Below are positions 1 through 8,302 of a stretch of DNA of 64,000 nt, piece by piece. Source of the stretch: Rivibacter sp049446155 (GTDB lineage: Bacteria > Pseudomonadota > Gammaproteobacteria > Burkholderiales > Burkholderiaceae_C). The position numbers and the translations under genes are program-made. The stretch spans positions 558,001 to 622,000 of the forward strand of contig NZ_JBMSEE010000002.1 of the NCBI RefSeq assembly GCF_049446155.1, read 5' to 3'. The notes beneath the pieces were generated by a model that worked only from the letters and a program-made list of their open reading frames with translations, searched no databases and was not told where the DNA came from. Position 1 is the first letter of the stretch; each line of letters opens with the position of its first letter.

Positions 1-462
1 TGGTCGACCGGCCTGCTTACGCTCGACGGCTGGCGCCATCTGGTGCTGCCGGCGGTGACGCTGGCGATCTTCCAGCTGGCGCTGATCCAGCGTCTGGTGC
101 GCGCCGAGATGCTCGAGGTGCTGCGCACCGACTACATCCGCTTCGCGCGAGCGCGCGGCCTCTCCCAGCGCGCGGTGCATTTCCGGCATGCGCTAAAGAA
201 CACGCTGGTGCCGGTGATCACCGTCACCGGTCTGCAGCTCGGCTCGCTGATCGCGTTTGCGATCATCACGGAGACGGTCTTCCAATGGCCCGGCATGGGG
301 CTGCTGTTCATCCAGGCGGTGAGCTTTGCCGACGTGCCGGTGATGGCCGCCTACCTGTGCCTGATCGCACTGATCTTCGTGCTGATTAACCTCGTGGTGG
401 ACCTGCTGTATGCCGTGGTCGACCCGCGCCTGCGCGTCGAGCGCGCGGCGGCGGCGCATTAG
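1..462 (+). CDS. dppB: Peptide ABC transporter permease, DppB/OppB type (3' fragment)
   Basis: Inner-membrane permease subunit of a dipeptide/oligopeptide importer. The reading frame is open from base 1, so the start lies upstream of the window and only the C-terminal part (153 codons) is visible. It carries the binding-protein-dependent permease EAA-loop region (FARARGLSQRAV...HALKN), which docks on the ATPase subunits, followed by hydrophobic segments and the typical C-terminal VDLLYAVVDPRLR. It ends 7 bp before dppC and is followed by dppD and dppF, so it is the B subunit of one operon. The DppA-type binding protein is not in view and may lie upstream. Dipeptide versus other peptide or glutathione specificity cannot be decided from a permease fragment. 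Confidence 0.9.
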   Translation, partial: WSTGLLTLDGWRHLVLPAVTLAIFQLALIQRLVRAEMLEVLRTDYIRFARARGLSQRAVHFRHALKNTLVPVITVTGLQLGSLIAFAIITETVFQWPGMGLLFIQAVSFADVPVMAAYLCLIALIFVLINLVVDLLYAVVDPRLRVERAAAAH

Positions 463-469
463 CCTTCTC

Positions 470-1411
470 ATGACCACTGCACTTGCCCGCCCTGCCGGCT
501 GGCGTGCCCGGCTGCGGCACGCCTTGGACAGCGACCTCGCGCACAGCTTCTTGACCTCGCCGGTGGCGATCGCGGCGGCGCTGGTCGCGCTGCTGTGCAT
601 CGGCGGTGCGCTGTTCGCCGAGGTCGTGGCGCCGCACCGGCCGTTCGATCTCGCGACGCTCGACCTCGCCGATGCGCGCCTGCCGCCGGCATGGCTCGAA
701 GGCGGAAGCGCGAAGTACCTGCTGGGCACCGACGACCAGGGCCGCGACATCCTCTCGGCGCTGTTCTACGGCGCGCGCATCTCGCTGCTGGTCGGTGTGG
801 CGTCGGTGCTGCTGTCGATGATCGTCGGCGTGTCGCTGGGGCTTCTGGCCGGCTACGTCGGCGGCCGCCTCGATGCCTTCCTGATGCGCGTGTGCGACGT
901 GATGCTGTCGTTCCCTTCGATCCTGGTCGCCTTGCTGATCGACGGCGTCGGGCGCGCCCTGTTTCCCGACGCGCACGCGACGCTGGCCTTCGCGGTACTG
1001 ATCTTCGCGATCGCGCTGACCGGCTGGGTGCCCTATGCGCGCACGGTGCGCGGCTCGACGATGGTCGAGCGACAGAAGGAGTACGTGCAGGCCGCGCGCG
1101 TGATCGGCGTCGCGCCGCTGGCGATCATGCGCCGGCATGTGCTGCCCAACGTGATGGGCCCGGTGCTGGTGCTGGCCACCATCCAGGTGGCGTCGGCCAT
1201 CATCACCGAGGCGACGCTGTCGTTCCTCGGTGTCGGCGTGCCGCCGACGTCTCCGTCGCTGGGCACGCTGATCCGCATCGGCAACGACTTCCTGTTCAGC
1301 GGCGAATGGTGGATCACCGTGTTTCCCGGCGCGATGCTGGTCGCCATCGCGCTGAGCGTGAACCTGCTCGGCGACTGGCTGCGCGATGCGCTGAACCCGC
1401 GGCTGCGCTAA
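470..1411 (+). CDS. dppC: Peptide ABC transporter permease, DppC/OppC type
   Basis: Second permease of the peptide importer, 313 aa. An N-terminal membrane helix (about residues 24-46) is followed by a periplasmic stretch, the LLGTDDQGRDILS block typical of DppC/OppC/GsiD, then five further hydrophobic segments with the EAA loop (AARVIGVAPLAIMRRHVLPN). The ATG at 470 was chosen because translation upstream of it overlaps dppB and reads as low-quality Arg-rich sequence, while 470 lies 7 bp after the dppB stop. Length is near the family norm of about 300. It pairs with DppB to form the pore and is energised by DppD and DppF downstream. Substrate is inferred only from family. Confidence 0.93.
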   Translation: MTTALARPAGWRARLRHALDSDLAHSFLTSPVAIAAALVALLCIGGALFAEVVAPHRPFDLATLDLADARLPPAWLEGGSAKYLLGTDDQGRDILSALFYGARISLLVGVASVLLSMIVGVSLGLLAGYVGGRLDAFLMRVCDVMLSFPSILVALLIDGVGRALFPDAHATLAFAVLIFAIALTGWVPYARTVRGSTMVERQKEYVQAARVIGVAPLAIMRRHVLPNVMGPVLVLATIQVASAIITEATLSFLGVGVPPTSPSLGTLIRIGNDFLFSGEWWITVFPGAMLVAIALSVNLLGDWLRDALNPRLR

Positions 1412-1448
1412 TCTGACGAATCTCCCGACTACCCTTTGTGGAGACCCC

Positions 1449-1838
1449 ATGACACCGCTTCGTGCCCTGTGCCTCGCTACCGCGGGCCTGCTGCTGGCGG
1501 GCTGCGCGACCGGCTATCACTATTCCGAGCTTCGCGGTCAACGCTATTTCAAGGCGCCCATCGATACCTATCCCGTGATCATCTCCAAGGTCGACGGCAA
1601 GAGCACGCCGATCGGCGGGCCGGTGCTGGTCGATCCCGGCCAGCGCGCCGTCACGCTCCAGGGCCCCCCGGGCGGCGCCGGCAAGCGCAACGTCGACGAG
1701 GTCACGCTCAACATGGACGTCAAGCCCTGCACGCGCTACTACATCGTGGCAGTGAAGGACAACGCGCTGAACGTCGACTTCAAGCCCAAGGTCGACTACG
1801 AAGAGTCGATCGCCGGCTGCACGCCGCCGGCCAAGTGA
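1449..1838 (+). CDS. Small lipoprotein of unknown function inside the dpp operon
   Basis: 129 aa with a textbook lipoprotein signal: positively charged start, hydrophobic core and lipobox LAGC with the lipidated Cys at residue 19. The mature part is a compact domain with two further cysteines (in VKPCTRYY and IAGCTPP) that could form a disulfide, and no motif I recognise. It sits 37 bp after dppC, and its TGA overlaps the GTG start of dppD, so it appears co-transcribed and translationally coupled with the transporter. Peptide-transporter operons do not normally carry such a gene. A role in substrate delivery or envelope anchoring is speculation. The GAGACC sequence ahead of the ATG is a modest ribosome site. 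Confidence 0.85.
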   Translation: MTPLRALCLATAGLLLAGCATGYHYSELRGQRYFKAPIDTYPVIISKVDGKSTPIGGPVLVDPGQRAVTLQGPPGGAGKRNVDEVTLNMDVKPCTRYYIVAVKDNALNVDFKPKVDYEESIAGCTPPAK

Positions 1839-2848
1839 GCAGCGTGGCTGCCGTTTCGCCGCTGCTGTCCGTCAGCGATCTGGTGGTCGAGTTCGCGTCG
1901 CGGCGCGGGCGCGTGCGCGCGCTCGATGGCGTGTCGTTCGAACTCGGCCGCGGCGAAATCTTGGGCGTGGTCGGCGAATCGGGCGCGGGCAAGTCGCTGA
2001 CCGGGGCGGCCGTGATCGGCCTGATCGAGCCGCCGGGGCGCGTCGCGAGCGGCTCGATCGCGCTCGACGGCCAGCGCATCGACGGCCTGTCGGAACGTGC
2101 GCTGCGGCGCATCCGCGGCAAGCGCATCGGCGCGGTGTTCCAGGACCCGCTGACCTCGCTGAACCCGCTGTACACGGTGGGCGAGCAGCTGGTCGAGACG
2201 ATCCGCACCCACTTGCCGCTCGACGCCGCGGCCGCGCGCGAACGCGCGATCGGCTTGCTGCGCGACACCGGCATCCCGGCGCCCGAGGCGCGCATCGACC
2301 AGTATCCGCACCAGTTCTCGGGCGGCATGCGCCAGCGCGTGGTGATCGCGCTCGCGCTGGCCGCCGAGCCCGAGCTGGTGATCGCCGACGAGCCGACCAC
2401 CGCGCTGGACGTCTCGATCCAGGCGCAGATCATCGGCCTGCTCAAGCGCCTGGCGCGCGAGCGCGGCGTCGCGGTGCTGCTGATCACGCATGACATGGGC
2501 GTGATCGCCGAAACCTGCGACCGCGTCGCGGTGATGTATGCCGGGCGCGTGGTCGAGATCGGGCCGGTGCGCGAGGTGATCCACGCGCCGGCGCACCCGT
2601 ACACGGCCGGGCTGATGGCGGCGATTCCGCGGCTCGACGCTGTCGGCCATGGCGAGCGTCTGGCGCAGATCGACGGCGCGATGCCGCGCCCGGGCGCGTG
2701 GCCGGCGGGCTGCAGCTTCCACCCGCGCTGCCCGCACGCCCAGCCGCGCTGCGCCGAGGGCGATCGGCCCGAGCTAAGGTCGGTCGGGGCGACCCGGGCC
2801 GCCTGCTGGCTGGCGCCGATCGTGCGCATCGAGGAGGCGGCGGCATGA
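1835..2848 (+). CDS. dppD: Peptide ABC transporter ATP-binding protein DppD
   Basis: Cytoplasmic ATPase subunit, 337 aa, that powers the DppBC permease. Visible motifs are Walker A GESGAGKS (about residues 47-54), Q-loop FQDPLTSLNP, ABC signature SGGMRQR, Walker B LVIADEPT and the switch His in LLITHD. The C-terminal oligopeptide-transporter extension carries HPYTAGLM and a cysteine cluster (CSFHPRCPHAQPRCAEGD), a region that binds an iron-sulfur cluster in characterised relatives. The GTG at 1835 overlaps the preceding lipoprotein's stop as GTGA and gives the usual family length; a GTG at 1844 is an alternative. Longer upstream translation runs antiparallel in quality through the lipoprotein gene and was rejected. 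Confidence 0.92.
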   Translation: MSSVAAVSPLLSVSDLVVEFASRRGRVRALDGVSFELGRGEILGVVGESGAGKSLTGAAVIGLIEPPGRVASGSIALDGQRIDGLSERALRRIRGKRIGAVFQDPLTSLNPLYTVGEQLVETIRTHLPLDAAAARERAIGLLRDTGIPAPEARIDQYPHQFSGGMRQRVVIALALAAEPELVIADEPTTALDVSIQAQIIGLLKRLARERGVAVLLITHDMGVIAETCDRVAVMYAGRVVEIGPVREVIHAPAHPYTAGLMAAIPRLDAVGHGERLAQIDGAMPRPGAWPAGCSFHPRCPHAQPRCAEGDRPELRSVGATRAACWLAPIVRIEEAAA

Positions 2849-3840
2849 CGGCACTCGTGGAGGTCAGCGACCTCGCCAAGCGCTACGACGTCTCCGCGCC
2901 CTGGCTCGAGCGCCTGATCGAGCGGCGCGGCCGGGCGGTCGTGCAGGCGGTCGACGGTGTGAGCTTCGCGATCCCGCGCGGCACCACGCTGGCGCTGGTC
3001 GGCGAGTCCGGCTGCGGCAAGAGCACGGTGGCCAGGCTGCTCACCGGCCTGGTCGCGCCGTCGCGCGGCAGCGTGCGCTTCGATGGCGCCGATCTGTTGG
3101 CCCGCTACGCCTCGCCGCAGTCGCGCGCGGTGCGCCGGCGGCTGCAGATGATCTTCCAGGATCCGTATGCGAGCCTGAATCCGCGCTGGACCGTGCGCGA
3201 GATTGTCGGCGAGCCGCTGCGGGAACACGGCCTGGTGCCCGACGCCGCCGCCCGCGACGCGCGTGTCGTCGAACTGCTGGCGCAGGTGGGCCTTGGCGCG
3301 GCCGACGCCGACAAGTACCCGCACCAGTTCTCGGGCGGGCAGCGCCAGCGCATCTCGATCGCCAGGGCGCTGGCCACGGCGCCCGAGTTCTTGGTCTGCG
3401 ACGAGCCGACCTCGGCGCTCGATGTCTCGGTACAGGCGCAGGTGTTGAACCTGATGCGCGATCTGCAGCGCGAGCGCGGGCTCACCTACCTGTTCATCTC
3501 GCACAACCTTGCGGTCGTGCGCCACGTGAGCGACGCGGTCGGCGTGATGTACCTCGGCCGCCTGGTCGAGCTGGCGCCCAAGTCACGCATCTTCTCGGCG
3601 CCGCGCCATCCCTACACGCGCATGCTGCTCGACGCGGTGCCCGACATGGCGATGAGCGGGCGCGCCCGCGTGCCGGTGCAAGGCGAGGTGCCGAATCCGC
3701 TCGCGCCGCCCACCGGCTGCGCCTTCCATCCGCGCTGTCCGCACGCCAACGCGCGCTGCCGCGCAGAGCGGCCGCTGCTGATGCCGGTGGACGATGGCGT
3801 GCAGGTGGCCTGCCATGCCGTCGAGGAAGGGCGGCTGTAG
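2845..3840 (+). CDS. dppF: Peptide ABC transporter ATP-binding protein DppF
   Basis: Second ATPase subunit, 331 aa, which dimerises with DppD. Walker A is GESGCGKS, the Q-loop FQDPYASLNP, the signature SGGQRQR, Walker B LVCDEPT and the switch region FISHNLAVV. The C-terminal oligopeptide extension is present (HPYTRMLLDAVP) with the CAFHPRCPHANARCR cysteine cluster. The ATG at 2845 overlaps the dppD stop as ATGA and has a strong GGAGG ribosome site 6-10 bases upstream. It is the last gene of the operon; lysA converges on it 7 bp away. No obvious rho-independent terminator separates the two. Confidence 0.93.
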   Translation: MTALVEVSDLAKRYDVSAPWLERLIERRGRAVVQAVDGVSFAIPRGTTLALVGESGCGKSTVARLLTGLVAPSRGSVRFDGADLLARYASPQSRAVRRRLQMIFQDPYASLNPRWTVREIVGEPLREHGLVPDAAARDARVVELLAQVGLGAADADKYPHQFSGGQRQRISIARALATAPEFLVCDEPTSALDVSVQAQVLNLMRDLQRERGLTYLFISHNLAVVRHVSDAVGVMYLGRLVELAPKSRIFSAPRHPYTRMLLDAVPDMAMSGRARVPVQGEVPNPLAPPTGCAFHPRCPHANARCRAERPLLMPVDDGVQVACHAVEEGRL

Positions 3841-3847
3841 CGCTGCC

Positions 3848-5128
3848 TCAGCGCGCCGGCGGCAGGTGCTCGCCGGCAAACAGCGCGCGCGGATCCTCGC
3901 GGTCGCGGATCAACCAGGCCTGGTCGCCATCGACCAGCACCTCGGCCGCGCGGCCACGGCTGTTGTAGTTGCTCGCCATGCTCATGCCGTAGGCGCCGGC
4001 GCTCAGCACCGCGAGCAGGTCGCCTGCCTGCACGGCCAATGCGCGGTCGCGGCCCAGCCAGTCGCCCGATTCGCAGATCGGGCCGACGACGTCATAGGTC
4101 GAAGGCGCCGCGTCGCGCAGCGTGGCGGGCACGATGGCCATCGTCGCTTCGTACATGGCCGGGCGCATCAGGTCGTTCATCGCCGCATCGACGACGCAGA
4201 AGTTCTTGGCCTCGCCCGACTTGAGGTAGAGCACCTCGGTCAGCAGCACGCCGGCGTTGCCGACCAGCGAGCGCCCGGGCTCGAGCACGATCTCGCGATG
4301 GCCATGGCCGCGCGCGTCGATTCGCTCGAGCATGCGCGCGATCAGCGCGTCGGCCGCCGGCGGCGCCTCGTCGGTGTAGGTGATGCCCAGGCCGCCGCCG
4401 AGATCGAGGTGATGCAGGCGCAGGCCCTGCGACTCGATCGCCTCGACGAGATCGAGCACGCGGTCGATCGCGTCAAGGTAGGGGTCGGACTCGGTGATCT
4501 GCGAGCCGATGTGGCAATCGATGCCCACCACCTCCAGGCCCGGCAGCTCGGCGGCGCGCCGGTAGGCGTGCAGCGCGCGGTCGTGCGCGACGCCGAACTT
4601 GTTGCCCTTGAGGCCGGTCGAGATGTAGGGATGCGTCTTGGCGTCGACGTCCGGGTTGACGCGCAGGCTTACCGGCGCTCGCGTGCCGTGCGCACGGGCG
4701 ACCTCGGCCAGCACCTCGAGCTCGGGCTCGCTCTCGACGTTGAAGCAGCGCACGCCGGCTTCGAGCGCGCGCGCCATCTCGGCGCGGGTCTTGCCGAGCC
4801 CGGAGAACACCACCTTGCGCGCGTCGCCGCCGGCGGCCAGCACGCGCTCGAGCTCGCCGCCCGAGACGATGTCGAAGCCGCAGCCGGCCTGCGCGAAGGT
4901 CTGCAGCACTGCAAGGTTGCTGTTGGCCTTCATCGCGTAGCAAATCAGGTGCTCGCGGCCGGCGAGCGCGCGTTGATAGGGCGCCAGCGCCGCCAGCATC
5001 GCGCGGCGCGAGTAGGCGTACAGCGGCGTGCCGAAGCGCGCTGCGAGCTCGCGCAGCGGCAGGTCGTCGAGGTGTAGTTGGCCGTCGCGATAGGCGACGT
5101 CCGGATGGCCGGGCAGCTTCATCGTCAT
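3848..5128 (-). CDS. lysA: Diaminopimelate decarboxylase
   Basis: Catalyses the last step of lysine synthesis, meso-diaminopimelate to L-lysine plus CO2, in the cytoplasm. It is a 426-aa fold-type III PLP enzyme with an alanine-racemase-like barrel. The PLP Schiff-base lysine is K67 in CYAMKANSN. Other family blocks are the glycine-rich phosphate site LDLGGGLGI, EPGRSLVGNAG, and the active-site Cys of the C-terminal domain in GPICESGD. Its start overlaps the lptM stop as ATGA; a second ATG two codons in is an alternative. The lptM-lysA pair is a common proteobacterial arrangement, and here the two are probably translated from one message. Confidence 0.96.
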   Translation of the reverse strand: MTMKLPGHPDVAYRDGQLHLDDLPLRELAARFGTPLYAYSRRAMLAALAPYQRALAGREHLICYAMKANSNLAVLQTFAQAGCGFDIVSGGELERVLAAGGDARKVVFSGLGKTRAEMARALEAGVRCFNVESEPELEVLAEVARAHGTRAPVSLRVNPDVDAKTHPYISTGLKGNKFGVAHDRALHAYRRAAELPGLEVVGIDCHIGSQITESDPYLDAIDRVLDLVEAIESQGLRLHHLDLGGGLGITYTDEAPPAADALIARMLERIDARGHGHREIVLEPGRSLVGNAGVLLTEVLYLKSGEAKNFCVVDAAMNDLMRPAMYEATMAIVPATLRDAAPSTYDVVGPICESGDWLGRDRALAVQAGDLLAVLSAGAYGMSMASNYNSRGRAAEVLVDGDQAWLIRDREDPRALFAGEHLPPAR

Positions 5129-5313
5129 TTCGTGGGCGTGCTCGCCGCCGGGCCGTCGGGTGCGCTCGCAGCAGGAGAGGCAGGCGAGGTCGTGGGCAGC
5201 CGCAGCGGGCCCTTCTGGCCGCAGCCGGCCAGCGCGCCCAGCGCGGCCAATGCCATCACCGTGCGCGCGGCGATGCGCGCCACGGGTATGCTTGAAGCGG
5301 TCGAGATCATCAT
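5125..5313 (-). CDS. lptM: LPS translocon maturation lipoprotein LptM (YifL family)
   Basis: A 62-aa outer-membrane lipoprotein. The signal peptide ends in lipobox LAGC, and the mature start GQKGPLRLP is the hallmark of the LptM/YifL family, known in E. coli to bind LptD/LptE and promote correct LptD disulfide formation. After the conserved start the protein is a Pro/Ala/Ser-rich disordered tail, which is usual. Two consecutive ATG codons (5313 and 5310) could start translation. The gene overlaps lysA by 4 bases. It is divergent from cyaY with only 12 bp between the start codons, so its promoter must lie inside the cyaY coding region. Confidence 0.9.
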   Translation of the reverse strand: MMISTASSIPVARIAARTVMALAALGALAGCGQKGPLRLPTTSPASPAASAPDGPAASTPTK

Positions 5314-5325
5314 GGGATTCTAAGG

Positions 5326-5697
5326 ATGGGTGCTGCCATCGGCGCTTACGACTCCGGCCTCACTGACGCCGAGTACGACGCGTGCACGCGTGCGGTGCTG
5401 GCCGCGATCGAAGCGCAGATTGACCGCTGGCTCCAGGACGACGTCGTCGACATCGACGGTGCGCGCACCGGCGGCCTGCTCGAGCTGACGCTGCCCGACC
5501 GCAGCAAGCTCGTCGTCAACACGCAGCCGCCGCTGCATGAGATCTGGTTGGCTGCGCGGCGCGGTGGCTTCCACTTCAGGCATGCAAGCGGCCGCTGGCT
5601 CGACACCAAGAGCGGCGAGGAGTTCTGGTCGCTGCTGTCGGCCTGCGCGAGCGAACAGGCTGGCCGAACGCTGCGCTTCGAGCCGCCCGCCAGCTAG
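5326..5697 (+). CDS. cyaY: Frataxin-like iron-sulfur assembly protein CyaY
   Basis: Cytoplasmic frataxin homologue of 123 aa (E. coli CyaY about 106) that binds iron and modulates IscS during Fe-S cluster assembly. The acidic first helix (LTDAEYDAC...IEAQIDRWLQDD) and the sheet motifs GGLLELTLPD, NTQPPLHEIWLA and FHF...W are family signatures. The chosen ATG has TAAGG directly in front of it, so ribosome-site spacing is very short. No other in-frame ATG exists before the conserved helix. Its TAG stop lies in CTAG, a palindrome shared with the stop of the convergent mrcA. Being the only plus-strand gene between minus-strand lptM and mrcA, it is presumably monocistronic. Confidence 0.93.
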   Translation: MGAAIGAYDSGLTDAEYDACTRAVLAAIEAQIDRWLQDDVVDIDGARTGGLLELTLPDRSKLVVNTQPPLHEIWLAARRGGFHFRHASGRWLDTKSGEEFWSLLSACASEQAGRTLRFEPPAS

Positions 5698-8081
5698 TTC
5701 CTGAACAGGTCGAGGATGCTTTTCTTCTCGGCCTCGGTCGGCGGCGGCGCCGGCACCGGTGCGTCGAGACCCACGCCGCTGACGCCGGCATTCGGCCCGT
5801 ACTCTTCGTAGTACCACTCGCCGGCAACGTTGATCACGCCCTCGGGCGCCGGCATCTCCTGCACCGGCACGCCCTTGAGGGCGACTTGCATGTAGTCGAT
5901 CCACACCGGCAGCGCCAGGCCGCCGCCGGTCTCGCGGCTGCCGAGCTTTCTTGGCTGGTCGTAGCCGATCCAGACGACGGCCACCACGCCCGGGCCCCAG
6001 CCGGCGAACCAGGCATCCAGCGAGTCGTTGGTGGTGCCGGTCTTGCCGTAGAGGTCGGGGCGCTTGAGCGTCGCTTGCGCGCGCGCCGCGGTGCCGCTGC
6101 GCGTGACCTCCTGCAGCAGGCTGCTCATCACGAAGACGTTGCGAGCGTCGATCGTGCGTTGCGACTCGTCGGGCGGCGCGAACTCCGTCTTCACCAACAG
6201 CCGGCCCTTGTTGTCGGTGATGCGCGTGATCAGCTGCGGGCGGATGCGGTACCCGCCGTTCGCGAAGACGGCATAGGCATCGGCCATCTGCAGCGGCGTC
6301 ACCGAGCCGGTGCCCAGGGCCATCGGCAGGTAGGCCGGGTGCTTCTCCGCCTCGAAGCCGAAGCGGGTGATCCACTCCTGCGCATACAGCGGCGTGATGG
6401 ACTCGAGGATGCGGATCGACACCATGTTCTTCGACTTCGCGAGCGCCTTGCGCAGCGGCATCGGGCCGTCGAACGTGCCGTCGTAGTTCTTCGGCTCCCA
6501 GGGCTGGCTGCCGGTGGTAGCGGCGTCGAAGAACAGCGGCGCGTCGTTCACCACCGTCGCGGGCGTGAAGCCCTTTTCCAGCGCGGCCGAGTAGATGAAG
6601 GGCTTGAAGCTCGAACCCGGCTGCCGCCACGCCTGGGTGACGTGGTTGAACTTGTTCTTCGCGAAGTCGAAGCCGCCCACCATCGCGCGGATGGAGCCGG
6701 TCTGCGGGTCGATGGCGACGAAGGCGCCCTCGACCTCGGGCAGCTGCGTGATCGACCAGCGGTCGGCGCCCGACTTGTCCTTGCCGATCTTGACGACGCG
6801 CACGACCGAGCCGCGGCGCACTTGCTTCTTTGGCTCGGCGTTCGGCGCCAGGCCGGACTGCGCGGGTTTGAGGCCGTCGCCGGTGATGGTCACCGTCTCC
6901 CCGCTTTGCAGCGCCGCGACCACTTGCTTGGGGCTCGCCTCGAGCACGACCGCCGCGCGCAGCTCGTCGTTGTCGGGGTGGTCTTCGAGTGCTTCGGCGA
7001 TGCGGGTGTCCAGCGCGGCCGCATCCTTGGGCAGGTCGACCCAGGCCTCCGGGCCGCGGTAGACCTGTCGGCGTTCGTAGTCGGTGATGCCCTGGCGCAG
7101 CGCGCGATAGGCGACTTCCTGTTCGGCCGTGCGCAGGCTCGTGTAGACGTTCAGGCCGCGCGTGTAGGTCTCGTCGCCGTACTGGGCGTAGATCAGCTGG
7201 CGCACGGCCTCCGCGACGTACTCGGCGTGGATCGGCGAGACGGCGGCCGCGCGGTAGCGCAGCGTCTGCGTCTTGGCTGCCTCGGCCTGCTCCTCGGTGA
7301 TGAAGCCGTTCTCGTACATCCGGTCGATGATGTGCAACTGCCGGATGCGCGCGCGCTTGGGGTTGACGATGGGGTTGTAGGCCGACGGCGCCTTCGGCAG
7401 GCCCGCCAGCATCGCCGCCTCGGCGACCGTGAGCTCCTGCAGCGGCTTTCCGAAGTAGGTCTCGGCGGCCGCCGCGAAGCCGTAGGCGCGCTGGCCGAGA
7501 TAGATCTGGTTCATGTACAGCTCGAGGATCTGGTCCTTGGTGAGCTGCGTCTCGATCTTCAGGGCGAGCAGGATCTCGTAGATCTTTCGCGTCAGCGTCT
7601 TCTCGGTCGGCAGGTAGAAGTTGCGCGCGACCTGCATCGTGATGGTCGATGCACCCTGGCTGCGTGCGTCGCCGACGTTGGCCAGGCCGGCGCGGATGAC
7701 GCCGAGGTAGTCGACGCCGCCGTGCTGATAGAAGCGCGCATCCTCGATGGCGAGCACCGCTTCCTGCATCACGCGCGGGATCTGCGCGATCGGCGTGAAC
7801 TGGCGGCGCTCCTCGCCGAACTCGCCGATCAGCTGGTCGTCGGCCGAGTACACGCGCAAGGGCAACTTGGGCCGGTAGTCGGCCAGGCCGTGGATATCCG
7901 GCAGATTGGGATAGGCCACGGCGAGTGCCATGGCCACCAGGAACAGCGCGGCCAGCACGCCGGCCAGCGCAAGCCCGGCCAGCAGCCCCACTGCTTTGAG
8001 GGGCCAGCGAAGCGCGTCCGGAAGTGAGGATCGGCCAGCGGGAGAGGGTTCGGACTTCGGGGCGCGGTCGGATGCGGTCAT
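5694..8081 (-). CDS. mrcA: Penicillin-binding protein 1A (bifunctional peptidoglycan synthase)
   Basis: Class A PBP of 795 aa that polymerises glycan strands and cross-links peptides at the inner membrane. After a cytoplasmic N-terminus there is one membrane helix (about residues 30-56). The GT51 glycosyltransferase domain carries the catalytic Glu113 block EDARFYQHGGVDYLG and QGASTITMQ. An inserted OB-like region follows (about 380-450). The transpeptidase domain has the nucleophile motif SSFK (S490-K493), SKN, and KTG in YGKTGTTND. The spacer between the two enzymatic domains marks it as PBP1A rather than PBP1B. The gene is divergent from pilM, the usual betaproteobacterial arrangement, and converges on cyaY with a shared CTAG. 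Confidence 0.96.
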   Translation of the reverse strand: MTASDRAPKSEPSPAGRSSLPDALRWPLKAVGLLAGLALAGVLAALFLVAMALAVAYPNLPDIHGLADYRPKLPLRVYSADDQLIGEFGEERRQFTPIAQIPRVMQEAVLAIEDARFYQHGGVDYLGVIRAGLANVGDARSQGASTITMQVARNFYLPTEKTLTRKIYEILLALKIETQLTKDQILELYMNQIYLGQRAYGFAAAAETYFGKPLQELTVAEAAMLAGLPKAPSAYNPIVNPKRARIRQLHIIDRMYENGFITEEQAEAAKTQTLRYRAAAVSPIHAEYVAEAVRQLIYAQYGDETYTRGLNVYTSLRTAEQEVAYRALRQGITDYERRQVYRGPEAWVDLPKDAAALDTRIAEALEDHPDNDELRAAVVLEASPKQVVAALQSGETVTITGDGLKPAQSGLAPNAEPKKQVRRGSVVRVVKIGKDKSGADRWSITQLPEVEGAFVAIDPQTGSIRAMVGGFDFAKNKFNHVTQAWRQPGSSFKPFIYSAALEKGFTPATVVNDAPLFFDAATTGSQPWEPKNYDGTFDGPMPLRKALAKSKNMVSIRILESITPLYAQEWITRFGFEAEKHPAYLPMALGTGSVTPLQMADAYAVFANGGYRIRPQLITRITDNKGRLLVKTEFAPPDESQRTIDARNVFVMSSLLQEVTRSGTAARAQATLKRPDLYGKTGTTNDSLDAWFAGWGPGVVAVVWIGYDQPRKLGSRETGGGLALPVWIDYMQVALKGVPVQEMPAPEGVINVAGEWYYEEYGPNAGVSGVGLDAPVPAPPPTEAEKKSILDLFRN

Positions 8082-8141
8082 GGGCCTCCTGGGGTCGCGA
8101 AGGATTATAGGAAGGGGGTTGAAGCGCCCTTAAGACGCCTC

Positions 8142-8167
8142 GGAAAGCGCTGTTGCAACCGCTTTCC
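8142..8167. promoter_or_regulatory. 26-bp perfect inverted repeat between mrcA and pilM
   Basis: GGAAAGCG and CGCTTTCC are perfect 8-bp arms separated by 10 bp that themselves contain the palindrome GTTGCAAC. The element lies 60 bp upstream of the mrcA start and 136 bp upstream of pilM in the shared divergent intergenic region. It could be a dimeric repressor or activator site or, if transcribed, a hairpin. There is no U-run on either side, so a terminator is unlikely. The binding factor is unknown. Confidence 0.5.
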
Positions 8168-8243
8168 AGGCCTTCTCAGCGCGTGTGAGTTTTGCAACGG
8201 GCCGCCTGTGGCGCCCGGGCAAATGTGGTGGGATCACAAGATC

Positions 8244-8273
8244 TTTACTGCTAGCATTCAAGTAACTTATTAA
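8244..8273 (+). promoter_or_regulatory. Possible sigma-70 promoter of the pilM operon
   Basis: TTTACT at 8244-8249 and TATTAA at 8268-8273 are separated by 18 bp and lie 30 bp before the pilM GTG, inside the only AT-rich patch of the intergenic region. Each hexamer matches consensus at four of six positions, so this is tentative. Confidence 0.3.
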
Positions 8274-8302
8274 CAGCTGCACAGCGGCGTTCGGGGGACG
8301 GT

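Noticed and set aside
5886..8027. Long plus-strand frame opposite mrcA
   Set aside because: Same antisense-shadow effect; mrcA has all PBP1A motifs in order.
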